Of a stretch of DNA of 64,000 bases, positions 34,101 to 45,785 are shown piece after piece. The stretch's first letter is position 1. Every line of letters starts with the position of its first letter. This DNA is from Aspidapion aeneum (Eukaryota > Arthropoda > Insecta > Coleoptera > Brentidae): NCBI GenBank assembly GCA_963576565.1, contig OY755046.1, forward strand, positions 74,017,719-74,081,718, written 5' to 3'. The position numbers and the translations under genes are program-made. A model generated the notes under the pieces. That model did not search any database. It was not told the origin of the DNA and saw nothing but the letters and a program-made list of their open reading frames with translations.

Positions 34101-37100
34101 TATAGTCCACTTTTGGTAGAATCATCCATATGCTAAAAAAAAGGGCCGAAAAGTAAAGTGTGCATTCAAATATTTACTTTAACATCTTTTAAAGTTCAAA
34201 AATCGGTTTTTAAAAATCATAAAATGTTTAAGAGAGAGATATACTTTTCATGTGAACAAGTTTACATCTAGGGTATAAATTTCCATGAGAGGATAAAAAA
34301 CAGATGGAGTATAGTATTTATTAAAAAGAGACCGCGATACGCCCGAGGGCGAGAATTATTAATTGACTTGTCACCATACAAGAAGTGGACTATTAAAAAC
34401 GTGAACATTTTATTTTTTAAATTTTATTAAATGTGATTTATTTAGTTCCTAAAACACCTAGATTGGATAATAAAATAAATTGTCTGTCTCAATACACGAT
34501 AACTCAAGAACACCTCAAACGATTTTAACCCAATATGATACACAAGTTTTATGTCAGCATTAGATTTTGGTTAAAAAAATGGGTTAGTTAAAAGTATTCT
34601 TGAACCAATTTTACCTTACAACTATCAACTTTAGTATTAACTGTTCTTGTTTTAACGATTTTTGTTTAAAAATGTTTAGTTTAGTTTATATTTACGGATT
34701 AACCATTTTAAAATACAAGTTAATGATACAATAATTGCTTATAAGAAATACTTAAAATAAATTAAAAAATTTCAAGTTGAATTAAAGCCATAAACTTTCT
34801 TAAATTAACATTAAAAAAATCTATATCACTTGACAGTGTATTGGCAATTTTACACATTCGCTGTATTGGAATATTTTGTTAGCAATAGAAGAACAAGCAG
34901 AATTTTAAGGTATTATTCTGGTTGTTTATCACCCCGTTTGATGAATGCACTTTCATAAAACTGAAAAGTTGACCTTTCGCGAACCAAGTAGCGGATTATC
35001 CTGATATTTTCGCTAAATTGGCAACGTTGGTCTGTTCTCCCATGCAATCTTTATGGCCGATACAAAAATCCTACCCCTAGATAGAGGGCTGGCCACGCGG
35101 TATACTCACATGCATATTTTACTTTTCTAGCCTCTTTACTTGGTATTGAAACTCTAATTAAACATTTACAGCGTTATTTACTAAGATGGTTTAAGGTTTA
35201 AGTTTAACTTTTAGTTTATCTTTTGTGAAACGGTTTAACTGAATTTCTTATAATCTTAATAAAAGTTAATGGAATTTTGGACTAATTATAACTACATAGG
35301 TTATATCGCAATGGTAAAAAACCGGTTTAAATAAGAATCCGCAAGGATTTCTTTAAAAAAATGGAAAAACGGAAAAGAAATGGTTTAAACTATAAGTTTA
35401 AGTTTGTAGGGAACGAGGTTTAAATGAAAATGCAGCGATATTTAAGTGAATTAAGTATTGTTCATACTCGTCTTAGTCTTTTGTTTTTGATTAGTCTTTG
35501 TCCTTTGATTAGTCTTAGCTGTCTTAAACAAAATCGGGTGTTCATACTCGTCTTTTGTTTTTGATTAGTCTTAGTCATAACCCACTGAAAAAAAAATTCA
35601 ATTTCAATAAAAAGGGCCCTTTTCAAAAGACATTTTCTACACAAAACAATCTTATTTAACCTAATTTGTGCACGAAACACAGACACGAAAGAACAAAAGC
35701 GAAAAAGAAAATAAAAACAAATAAAATTTTGAGGTTAGGTTGAGATTTTCTGTTAAAAACATGATTAATGGCGGTAAATTCAAAATTTCGGCAGCGCGCT
35801 TGCGCTCTTCGGACGCCCTGTAAAAAAAACAACAAATATCAGCTGATGTCTGTCACTCGTCTTAGTCGTTGTCCTAAGGATTGAAAGTTGGCAACTCTTA
35901 AGACAAAGACTAATCAAAAACAAAAGCAAAAACATTGTATGAACACTCCCATAAGAAACAGTGGTTTTAACTTTCTTATGACAAGACATATGACTAAACC
36001 AAGACAAAAGACGAGTATAAACGATCCATTACTTACATGTTTCAATTTACACTTACTTCCCAAACTTGACATTGTCGGAAAATGTGTTCTAATTTCGTAA
36101 TTTTTATTATATAACTTGCACAAACAAAGCGAAACTGAAAAATAAATTTTTAAATTTATTAAAATGACGTAAAAGTGACTTGACTGACACTTGCTGGACT
36201 AAGTACTGGGATTGTCATCTGCTGTCATCTCGGTGCACGTACATCTTAAATATATCTGTATGGCTAGAGCGTATTAAAACCATTAATGCCTGCTACAATA
36301 AATAAATAAAAGCATTTTTTATTATATTAATTTAAAGATTATTTGCAAATAAACAAATCGCGTGTGAGTTTATTTGGATTTTAATCTGAAGATCGTTTTT
36401 TTTTACTTTCCTCGTCAAGGCAAATATCGTTTAAAAGCTACATGCTAAAATATAAATGAGAATTTAGTACTAAATGGTTTATCCAGCCTTGTGTACATTG
36501 CCCTAAAAAACTCGCTCTAATAATTAATTGAAGCTAAAAATCGTATAAAATTTTGTCATATCGTTCCTAAATATGATCAAATTTTACATTTTTAACAAAT
36601 AAATTAACAAAAACATGATTGTTTTCAAGTTACAATGAGATAAACCACCGCCCGTAGGTAGTTTAAAATTTAGAACGATTTTTAGTCGGAATCCCATGAC
36701 CTAGGCGTTTTAAGTATTGTTCATACTCGTCTTAGTCTTTTGTTTTTGATTAGTCTTTGTCCTTTGATTAGTCTTAGGTGTCTTAAACAAAATCGGCTGT
36801 TCATACTCTTCTTTTGTTTTTGATTAGTCTTAGTCATAACTCACTGAAAAAAAAAATCAATTTCAATAAAAAGGCCCCCTTCAGAAGTTATTTTCTACAC
36901 AAAATGATCTTATTTAACCTAATCTGTGCACGAAACACAGACACGAAAGAACAAAAGCGAAAAGGAAAAAAAGCAAATAAAATTTTGAGGTTATGTTGAG
37001 ATTTTCTGTTAAAAACATGATTAATGGCGGTAAATTCAAAATTTCGACCGCGCGCTTGCGCTCTTCGGACGCCCTGTAAAACAAACCAACAAACATCAGC

Positions 37101-38027
37101 TGATGTCTGTCACTCGTCTTAGTCGTTGTCCTAAGGATTGAAAGTTGGCAACTCTTAAGACAAAGACTAATCAAAAACAAAAGCAAAAACATTGTATGAA
37201 CACTCCCATAAGAAACAGTGGTTTTAACTTTCTTATGACAAGACATATGACTAAACCAAGACAAAAGACTAGACAAAAGACGAGTATGAACGATCCATAA
37301 AGTGACGTAGAAGTCTAAGTTAGACAGTTGTAGAAAAATCAGTTTTCCATGTTTTCTTCTTTTTTCCGGTCTATATGGTCCATTTCAAGAACAAATCGTC
37401 TTAAATTTCAATTTTTAGGACATTTTATCGCCCGTACAGGTAAAAATACCAAATCAATTGCGGCCTGTTTTGGGCAAAAAATCAATTTTTCCAAACCAAT
37501 TCACATTTAAATTTTAAACCTTAAACTTAAACTTAAACCTAGACTAAAACTTACGCCTTAGTAAATACTGGTGTTATATTTTAGTCGATTTCTTGGAAAA
37601 GGTGTGCACAGAACACGAGTCCAAACTTCCATTACATATTGCCAAAAAAAACATAACCAGGGTCAGTTTAAGTGGAGACAAATATTGTCCCCTGCAGCCA
37701 AATGGTATCAAATTGGAGAAATTTATTTTTGATGCTTTCGAATTTAGTCAGAATTTCCTGGCTTGGCAGGTTGACAGATCAGAAGAATTTAGCCCAGTTA
37801 AAAACGATTTGTCTTGTGACAAAGATAACTTCAAAACAGCTCGCAAAGATTTATTGTGTCTCCACAAAAAATGGCTAAAACAAAATGGCTACAAGGTCAA
37901 AGGGGATGGAGTAGAAGTCTCTTCACTTTTATCTTATGAAGGTGAAGATTTGGAAAACCTTCAGAAGAAAAGTTATAACGATGGAGAGGTTATTTATGCG
38001 CCAGAAGAACTAAAAGGGATTTTCTAG
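31129..38027 (+). CDS. UAP: UDP-N-acetylglucosamine pyrophosphorylase (six exons)
   Basis: Makes UDP-GlcNAc from UTP and GlcNAc-1-phosphate in the cytosol, feeding chitin, N-glycans and GPI anchors (the mummy/UAP1 family of insects). Exons: 31129-31252, 31308-31616, 31708-31977, 32094-32255, 33018-33191 and 37585-38027. All introns are phase 1 and GT-AG, and the CDS is 493 codons plus stop, near the usual 480-520. Family motifs in order: VLAGGQGTRLG (nucleotide loop), LLQIQAERIKRL, GNGGIYKAM, VDNILIKVADP, FNIGNICNHFF and NGIKLEKFIFDAF. The segment after the loop reads PKGLCPTALSS, where the family normally has PKGMYDVGLPS, and the usual CVDN is SVDN. This may therefore be a divergent second UAP paralogue. 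The ATG at 31129 is the first in frame after the intergenic region. Intron 5 is 4.4 kb and repeat-rich. A poly(A) signal, AATAAA, lies at 38179-38184. Confidence 0.9.
32291..32756. mobile_element. Foldback element in UAP intron 4
   Basis: ATATTGTCATGTATG at 32291 is exactly reversed by CATACATGACAATAT at 32742-32756. An inner arm of about 80 bp (AACCTAGGAAGTATGTGGTG to AATCACATGCTTCTATAAA, about 32370-32448) is repeated in reverse at 32668-32735. The 466-bp unit has no coding content, and I could not define a target duplication. Confidence 0.75.
33237..34130. mobile_element. Inverted-repeat element in UAP intron 5
   Basis: TATGGATGATTCTACAAAAATGG at 33237 is mirrored by CCACTTTTGGTAGAATCATCCATA ending at 34130. 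The roughly 890-bp interior is AT-rich and contains three CTCATTCCTCTGG motifs (about 33419, 33931 and 33948). It has no open frame of interest. Confidence 0.5.
35460..36022. mobile_element. Foldback repeat, copy 1 (UAP intron 5)
   Basis: Starts GTTCATACTCGTCTTAGTC and ends with the near-reverse complement GACGAGTATAAAC. It contains GCGCGCTTGCGCTCTTCGGACGCCCTGTAAAA and inverted TTTTGTTTTTGATTAGTC segments. It is a direct repeat of 36719-37291. Both copies are preceded by TAAGTATT and followed by GATCCAT, so the true element may be slightly longer. Confidence 0.7.
36719..37291. mobile_element. Foldback repeat, copy 2 (UAP intron 5)
   Basis: Second copy of the 563-573-bp foldback repeat, same orientation as copy 1 and highly similar, including a shared minus-strand open frame beginning MSWFSHMSCHKKVKT in copy 1. 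That frame is conserved only because the copies are recent, and I do not regard it as a gene. Confidence 0.7.
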
Positions 38028-38199
38028 GTGGGAGTGGATCAGGTCTACAATGAAGAATATATTTTTAATTTCATTTACTTGTTCGCTTTATTCAAGTATA
38101 TTTTGTACAATACTATGAATTATTTATTATTATTGTAGCCTTAACAACTATATTTTTATATTAGGTTCTTTTTTTTTAAATAAATATTTCTCACTTTTT

Positions 38200-38728
38200 A
38201 TAGATGAATTTATTTTTGAAAATTTTATTATTTCGTTTTTGGCAGCTGTTTTATGTGATGGAAGCCATTTTTGAGATCTACAACATTTTGGTTAAAAATA
38301 ATTTTCAAAAATCTACCATCTCTGAATCTTTAAAACTATATAGATCTAAAATATTGCGTTATATGGTTAATACCTTACATTTTATCCTATAAATGTTAGT
38401 GTTACATATTACGGTTCTTTTTTTCATTACATTTTGGAAAACGAGAAAAATTTTGCGTTCATTTCTGGTTTCTTCTGTCAAACAGCTATATGCTAAGTAA
38501 GTTTCGGCCATAGTTTTTTAATTTATCACAACATTTTGGCATTAGTTTTTTACGCTAAGTAAAATTTGCTGTTCAATGTTGGTTTTGGAGTTAAATTTGT
38601 AACACAAAACTCAAAAAGAATTATTTTTTTTTGGCAATTGCCACGAGAGCTAGTCCTAGCTTAAGAGTAAAGTTCATTTAATTATTTTTGGGATATAACA
38701 TTTGACAATTTTTTTTCTCTGGTCTATG
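38200..38728. other. Intergenic, downstream of UAP
   Basis: AT-rich sequence after the UAP poly(A) signal. Nothing recognisable. Confidence 0.5.
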
Positions 38729-41190
38729 CTATTTGTTATAGCAAGGCCAACAAAAAAATAGAGGCCACGACCCTGAAAAAATCAGCTGTTCGCGGGGGGT
38801 GGTCTTATAGGTCAGATGTTTTTTTATATTTTCAAAATGGCACTACAGATTTCCGCGAAATTTCAGTGAATTATTCTCAGATACCATCCCGATATTCCAA
38901 CAAACTTTTGTAAGTATGCAAGATGATTCAAAGGTTAAAATCTTCAAGATTTAGCGTTCATTATTTTGAATTTAAATTACCCGCCATGTACCGCATGTCA
39001 ACTGTTTTATTTGACATGTATTTGACTTTGTCATCTATGTTTGTCACATTCGCTCCTGTTTTAAATTTAATTTTAGTGTGAGCTAATGAAGCGGCTCTGA
39101 AAAATTAAGGATTACTATACATTTAAAAAAAAATTATTCTGCAAGAATATAGTAAAAACAATCTCAAAACCGGCTTTATTTTAAAAAATATCAAATATTC
39201 ATGAACCATCATTCCAACTTCAATATTTTAAAGACAATCAGCTGTTTCATGACGTGACCATCAAAAAAAAAATCAGGCCCCGATGTGACGGTCAACAAAG
39301 TGGAGGATCGTGGCCCTTCCATTTTGATAGCCCTGCTATTTGTTATAGCAAGGCCAACAAAAAAAATAGAGGCCACAACCCTGAAAAAATCAGCTGTTCG
39401 CGGGGGGGCTGACTTTTACATTTGGTCTTATAGGTCAGAGGTTTTTTATGATATTTTCAAATTGGCACTACAGATTTCAGCGAAATTTCAGTGAATTATT
39501 CTCAGATACCATCCCGATATTCCAACAAACTTTTGTAAGTATGCAAGATGATTAAAAGGTTAAAATCTACCAAGATTTAGCGTTCCTTATTTTGAATTTA
39601 AATTACCCGCCATGTACCGCATACCAACTGTTTTATTTGACATGTATTTGAATTTGTCATCTATGTTTGTCACATTCGCTCCTGTTTTAAATTTAATTTT
39701 AGTGTGAGCTAATGAAGCGGCTCTGAAAAATTAAGGATTACTATACATTAAAAAAAAATTGTTCTGCAAGAATATAGTAAAAACAATCTCAAAACCGGCC
39801 TTATTTTAAAAAATATCAAATATTCATGAACCGTCATTCCAATTTCAATATTTTAAAGACACGTGACGTGACCATCAAAAAAAAAATCAGGCCCCGATGT
39901 GACGGTCAACAAAGTGGAGGATCGTGGCCCGTCCATTTTGATAGCCCTGCTATTTGTTATAGCAAGGCCAACAAAAAAAATAGAGGCCACAACCCTGTAA
40001 AAATCAGCTGTTCAAGGGGGGGGACTGACTTTTACATTTGGTCTTATAGGTCAGAGGTTTTTTTATGATATTTTCAAAATGGCACTACAGATTTCCCCGA
40101 AATTTCAGTGAAATTATTCTCAGATACCATCCCGATATTCCAACAAACTTTTGTAAGTATGCAAGATGATTAAAAGGTTAAAATCTTCAAGATTTAGCAT
40201 TCATTATTTTGAATTTAAATTACCCGCCATGTACCGCATGCCAACTGTTTTATTTGACATGTATTTGACTTTGTCATCTATGTTTGTCACATTCGCTCCT
40301 GTTTTAAATTTAATTTTAGTGTGAGCTAATGAAGCGGCTCTGAAAAATTAAGGATTACTATACATTAAAAAAAAAATGTTCTGCAAGAATATAGTAAAAA
40401 CAATCTCAAAACCGGCTTTATTTTAAAAAATATCAAATATTCATGAACCGTCATTCCAATTTCAATATTTTAAAGACACGTGACGTGACCATCAAAAAAA
40501 AAATCAGGCCCCGATGTGACGGTCAACAAAGTGGAGGATCGTGGCCCGTCCATTTTGATAGCCCTGCTATTTGTTATAGCAAGGCCAACAAAAAAAATAG
40601 AGGCCACAACCCTGTAAAAATCAGCTGTTCAAGGGGGGGGACTGACTTTTACATTTGGTCTTATAGGTCAGAGGTTTTTTTATGATATTTTCAAAATGGC
40701 ACTACAGATTTCCCCGAAATTTCAGTGAAATTATTCTCAGATACCATCCCGATATTCCAACAAACTTTTGTAAGTATGCAAGATGATTAAAAGGTTAAAA
40801 TCTTCAAGATTTAGCATTCATTATTTTGAATTTAAATTACCCGCCATGTACCGCATGCCAACTGTTTTATTTGACATGTATTTGACTTTGTCATCTATGT
40901 TTGTCACATTCGCTCCTGTTTTAAATTTAATTTTAGTGTGAGCTAATGAAGCGGCTCTGAAAAATTAAGGATTACTATACATTAAAAAAAAAATTGTTCT
41001 GCAAGAATATAGTAAAAACAATCTCTTTATTTTAAAAAATATCAAATATTCATGAACCGTCATTCCAACTTCAATATTTTAAAGACAATCAGCTGTTTCG
41101 TGACGTGACCATCAAAAAAAAATCAGGCCCCGATGTGACGGTCAACAAAGTGGAGGATCGTGGCCCGTCCGTTTTGATAGACCTGTTTAT
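38729..41190 (+). repeat. Four tandem copies of a roughly 615-bp non-autonomous transposon
   Basis: Units start at 38729, 39336, 39950 and 40567 (spacings 607, 614 and 617 bp). Each runs from CAAGGCCAACAAAAAAATAG and GAGGCCACGACCCTGAAAAAATC to GGATCGTGGCCC...TTTTGATAGCCCTG. GGCCACGACCCT near one end and AGGATCGTGGCC near the other form imperfect terminal inverted repeats. Neighbouring units are separated by the same 13-bp spacer, CTATTTGTTATAG. Units 3 and 4 look almost identical. Solitary copies lie at 44575-45178 (plus) and 61542-62148 (minus). Confidence 0.85.
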
Positions 41191-43427
41191 AGTAAATAGC
41201 TGATACTGTCAAAAAGTTATCTCAAAAATTATAAAATGGACTATAGGTATAGGTACTTAAATGGTTCAAAAGATATCAGATAATAAAAACATCCAATATA
41301 TTTTGCACTCTTAAGTTATAGTATGTGTATTTCTATGTATTATAGCTAATATTATTTTTATATTTTATAGTTTCATTATCATTATTATTATAAATATGCA
41401 CAACCTTCGTAGAGCATCTCTGTATTTTTTGTATATATCGTGATTTTTCACAGATTATTTACAAAAAAGTAACAAAAAATTGACCTGTGTCGATTGACGG
41501 TGATATTGCTGAACTTTTCGTTAATATACGTATTTTAAGGATTCATGAGATACGATCAAGTATCGTTGTATAAGTACAATCAAATACTATTAAACGGCAA
41601 ACTATAGGTACAATCTTCGAACATTAAACCCCATAGAAGCAGCAGCAGATTGATTGAGTCCAATATTTACAAAGGGACCAGGGGGGAAAAGAGCCCAAAT
41701 TGCCATGTTTACATAATATGATAAGATAACTAAAGAGGCATAATTAAATAAACGGTATTTTCTTTAAGAATTAACATTATTTTCATTTAAAATAACATGT
41801 AAAAGCCTATCTTACTAGTTTCACCAAGAAAAAATTAACAGCGCGGCAACCTCGCCAACAACGGCGTGGTCGATGACGTACTGTCACTTGTTGTTGATGG
41901 CCGTCATTGTATTCATCAAAAAGTTGTTCCGTGCTAAAAGCCTTTGATTTTGTGATTTTTTTATTGTTTTTTTTGCGTCAATATGGTAAAAAAGTGCGAG
42001 GTGTGTAAAACATCCTATGCCGTAGGAAATAAACGGTCCTTTTACTAGTAAGTAAACAGCTGATTTATCTGTAAACAAAACATAGGCGTAGTTAAATGTT
42101 TTAAAAATGTATTATACCTGCACGATTTTGTATTATTACTATTGAGATTCAAAAAATAATATAATTGCTACAATAGAATCTTGAATCATTTTTAATATAA
42201 AGAGTATTCTCTGGGTTAATGCTGTATTATAGTTCTGTACTATTTTTAAGATTGACAAAGAAATGTTTGTATCATTAAAGGTTTAGGAATGTTGTCAAAT
42301 TGACTTGACAACAATGTCTCGAGATCATTTACTCAAACAAATCTGCCTATGGTTTGAGGTTATACTGCTTCTAGTAGTTCAATGTTTTAAGGGTACAATA
42401 ATACATAAAATATGTTTAACTGTGTATATATCAATTTAGGAATAATAAACCCTAGAAAGGATTTAAAAATTCACATTTTTAACAACTGTCATAAACCGAT
42501 TTTTACGTTTATACAAAATATATTTAAACAAAATAAATAATAGCGTAACTTGACTTTCGTGTATAAAATTTTTGATTTTCAACAACAGTTTAACAACAAA
42601 ATATTTACATTTTTTTTTATTTTCTTGTTCAATCTGACAGGTACTTTATTCCATTTTTGACTAAATGGACATACATACAAGTCTCAACGACAGTTAATAG
42701 TTTTCGGACCTGTATAAACTATCGTGAGCAAAACTTAAAAAACGAAAATATACAAAATCAAAAAAAATATATATAATATATATTTTTAAATGTTTACGAG
42801 TTTTTAGCTAATCTAATGTTATATTTGTTTTTCTGAGCAACATAAAAATACTTATTTTTTAATATTCCATATAAATAATTAATACGATACTAATAATAAA
42901 TTACTATTGGTAGTTTTTGAATACTACCTACGCACCTACACCGTTTAAATTAATTCTAGTAATAAGAAAATCTTTGGGAAATGAAAATATAGGAAAAACC
43001 GATTTTTATTTTAAGTAACCAAAAAAAATTATAAAGTAAGCGTTTAACAGATAACGTTCTAAAATTCCAATTATAGTTATTTGAAAGAGAACTTTTTCAA
43101 TAAATAGTATAGTAGATATATATACGCGTTGTCATAGCAAATCTAAAAACAAGTTCTATGCGAGATGGCAGCCATTTTGAGCAAGATTCGATTTTCTCAC
43201 TAAGATAATAATTTAGTCAACAACTTTTTTTTATTTCTAAAAATACTCTCAAAGACATTTCTCGTGATAAAGGACAATAAGTTGATGTTACACCTTTTTT
43301 GCCAATTTTTTTAAATAAGGGAAAAAAATTCTACACATTCCTCTATTCGTGTTGCTAGAAACTATTTAGTATAACGTTGCTGTAGATTTAGCAAAATAAA
43401 ATTCATATCATTATTTTTTAGATAACT
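41191..43427. other. Intergenic AT-rich region with one candidate first exon
   Basis: No gene is supported apart from the possible THAP-like first exon at 41983-42047. Fragments of the TTTTTACAACTTTTTTTCG hairpin repeat family (GTCAAAAAGTTATCTCAAAAATTAT) occur near 41209-41237. The rest is AT-rich sequence without long frames. Confidence 0.5.
41983..42047 (+). other. Possible orphan first coding exon, zinc-finger (THAP-like)
   Basis: An ATG follows a relatively GC-rich stretch. It opens MVKKCEVCKTSYAVGNKRSF and meets a strong donor, CTA|GTAAGT, after 65 nt (phase 2). The pattern near-N-terminal C-x2-C, then a short basic or Gly/Asn stretch and SF-aromatic resembles the first exon of THAP-domain proteins. 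No second exon with the rest of the domain was found downstream, so it could be a fragment or chance. Confidence 0.25.
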
Positions 43428-43558
43428 TTTTACAACTTTTTTTCGTTGGCCTATTTCGCTATTTATTATGAAACAGCTGATAACTGTCGAAAAGTTATCA
43501 GCTGTTTACCATAACAAATAGCACAGGCCAGCGAAAAAAAAAGTCGTAAAAAGTTGTT
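43428..43558. mobile_element. Near-perfect hairpin MITE, about 130 bp
   Basis: AACTTTTTACAACTTTTTTTCGTTGGCC...AACAGCTGATAACT is followed by its reverse complement, AAAAGTTATCAGCTGTTT...GGCCAGCGAAAAAAAAAG...AAAAAGTTG, with only a few bases between the arms. Half-copies are seen at about 30415-30480 and at 38720-38740, the flank of the tandem array. Confidence 0.7.
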
Positions 43559-44574
43559 TGAAATATGTATTTCAAGTTAGTTTTCTGTTGGGAGGGATGT
43601 GTAAGATTACCTTGATACTTTATGGCTACAGAATTTCTTCAGGGTACGTTAATACTTAGTAAAATACTATCCAAAACGTTTTTTTTTTTAATTACACAAA
43701 ACATGGTTTATCACAGAATGCCAGATCCAATCTGTATTACAAGAAATCTTTTTAAAAATTTATTTTACGAATTAATTGCTTTACCACAACTTTTCATGGA
43801 ATTAACTTAGGCAAAAACATGTCAAAAATACACCAAATCAGTCAAAAAGTGTCTTAAATATTAAATAACAAGTATTCTAGAGTAATATAGTTAGGTATAT
43901 TATTGTATAATATATTTTGTTCCTTTAGCCTAGATATCTATATATTTTTGTATATACTTGTGTATATCTACAAAAATCCTATAACCTATAAATTTTATGA
44001 CTCTGTAGAATACTCGACTACCTTAATCATTTACAAAAAAAAATGGCATCTCACTATTTTTTTCTTTATCAAATTAACCTTTTTTTGTCGTTTTTAAATC
44101 AGTTACATATTGTCGTCTTTTTAATTGTAGGTATATCATAGCCAATAGTAAGAAAGTGATGCTAAAAAAGTGTAGTAGACTTGTACTTGGTTTTTTTTTA
44201 ATACAGGACGCATCACAGTTGGGACCCTTGACAAAACCCATTAACGTATTAACCTAATACGTTAATACCAAAACCCAAAAACGTTAGAACATAAATACTG
44301 ATTTAAAAAAAAAAACGAAAAGTGAAGCAATCATACCTTGCCTTGAAAACAATGGCAAATGTAAGTGCGCATGCGTGTGTTTTGGTACGTAGACACACAG
44401 CTGCTGTGTCGCTAGACGCCATATTTGTTGTTTATTTGCATTTTGAGGTGTTTTGCGTTTGACGTGTAAGATTGTAGTATAAAAATTTCTTTTTTTTCCG
44501 TAAAAAATGGAAAATAATCCACGTTAAACGTGTACGGTTGTGTCCGGGAGAAGTAGTGCCAATTCATAGGTAAA

Positions 44575-45178
44575 ACCAAGGCCAACAAAAGAAAATACAG
44601 GCCACGACCCTGAAAAAATCAGCTGTTCTTGGGGCTGACTTTTACATTGGGTCTTATGGGAGGTCAGACGTTTTTTTATGACAATTTCGACTTTGTCATA
44701 ACATTTGTTTATATTGTAAAACTTTGTCGATTTTTTTATGATTTTTTACAATAAAGTTCACTTAGAATCCAAAAATACCAGCGTTAATCTTTTTAAAACA
44801 AAATTACAGTACAAAAAATCATTTTTTGATGTTGTAATTTTTATAAAAACATCTAAATAAGTTTTAAAAGTTGCAGAATATAAAAAAAGAGGTGTAGGTG
44901 AGCCGATTACTTTTCACGCAGAAACACATTCGCTTCTGCTTTAAATTTAATTTTTGTGCTCTAAAAAATTAAGGATTACTATACATTTTTTTAAAAAATT
45001 GTTTTACAGGAATATAGTATAAACAATCTCAAAAACGGCTTTATTGAAAAAAGAATCAAATATTCATGAACCGTCATTCCAACTTCAATATTTTAAAGGC
45101 AATCAGCTGTGTCGTGACGTGACCATCAAAAAAAAAATCAGCTCCCGATGTGACGTCAACAAAGTGGAGCCCTGAACT
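44575..45178 (+). mobile_element. Solitary copy of the 615-bp transposon
   Basis: Diverged plus-strand copy. It begins AAGGCCAACAAAAGAAAATAC and GGCCACGACCCTG and ends with GATGTGACGTCAACAAAGTGGAG. The GGATCGTGGCCC end is deleted. The middle shows substitutions and a replaced segment relative to the tandem units. Confidence 0.8.
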
Positions 45179-45445
45179 TTTTAAATAATTTGTTAATAAA
45201 GTTAAGAGTGTTTTATAGATGCCATTTAACATTCTTCATGGTGTCCACAATAAATCTGCACAATTGATTTTATAAAAACTACAAATATAATTCACAATTT
45301 GATAAATTTTCACCTGATCAACTAGTTTTTAGAAAATAAAATAATAGATATAACCTCGCAATTCTCGAATCATGTAGTGACGTAACGGAGTACGTTCCAA
45401 AACCATCAAAACTGACGCATGCGCAGTAACCAAAGTCCTGTCTAA

Positions 45446-45570
45446 AGCCGGCTGTCCATTGAGCGTATTATCCGCGCGGATTTTTTTTTCTCAGGCTTTG
45501 ATTGGCTCAAATTTTTGAATCGACCAATCAGAGCTCAGGAAAAGATAATGCGCTTAATGAACACCCGACA
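45446..45570. mobile_element. Small hairpin MITE carrying paired CCAAT motifs
   Basis: Left arm GCCGGCTGTCCATTGAGCG and the following TATTATC pair, with a few mismatches, to GATAATGCGCTTAATGAACACCCGAC on the right. The loop contains GATTGGCTC and GACCAATCAGAGC, an inverted CCAAT pair. Confidence 0.5.
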
Positions 45571-45785
45571 TTAAGGGTGTTCTGGCCGAATACATGGGTA
45601 TTTAGGTTCTAACGTATCTGGCAAAACCTCTCACTCAACTGATAAAAAAATATATTTTCGCAAAAAAATATGCTAAAAAACGAATAAGAGCCAACTACAA
45701 AGGAAGCGTCCTTAAATATATTTTGTCGTTACTACAAAAAAATAAATTAATATACTGTACATATACAAATAATAATAATAAATAT

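Larger units (their letters stand above)
33192..37584 (+). other. UAP intron 5 (repeat-rich)
   Basis: Besides the elements listed separately, 34131-35459 and 36023-36718 are AT-rich without recognisable genes. CTGTCTCAATACACGATAACTCAAGAAC at about 34483 resembles the ATAACTCAAAAACCGC core of the Helitron-like elements and may be a decayed relative. Confidence 0.5.

Noticed and set aside
35780..37276. Frame shared by the two foldback copies (MSWFSHMSCHKKVKT)
   Set aside because: Shared because the DNA copies are recent; different stops at the ends and no recognised family.
39826..40685. Two identical 80-codon frames in the tandem MITE array
   Set aside because: Identical because units 3 and 4 are identical; broken in the other copies.
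44340..44560. Possible gene start (ATGGCAAATGTAAGTGCG, later ATGGAAAATAATCC)
   Set aside because: Frames close within a few codons and no downstream exon fits; left as intergenic.
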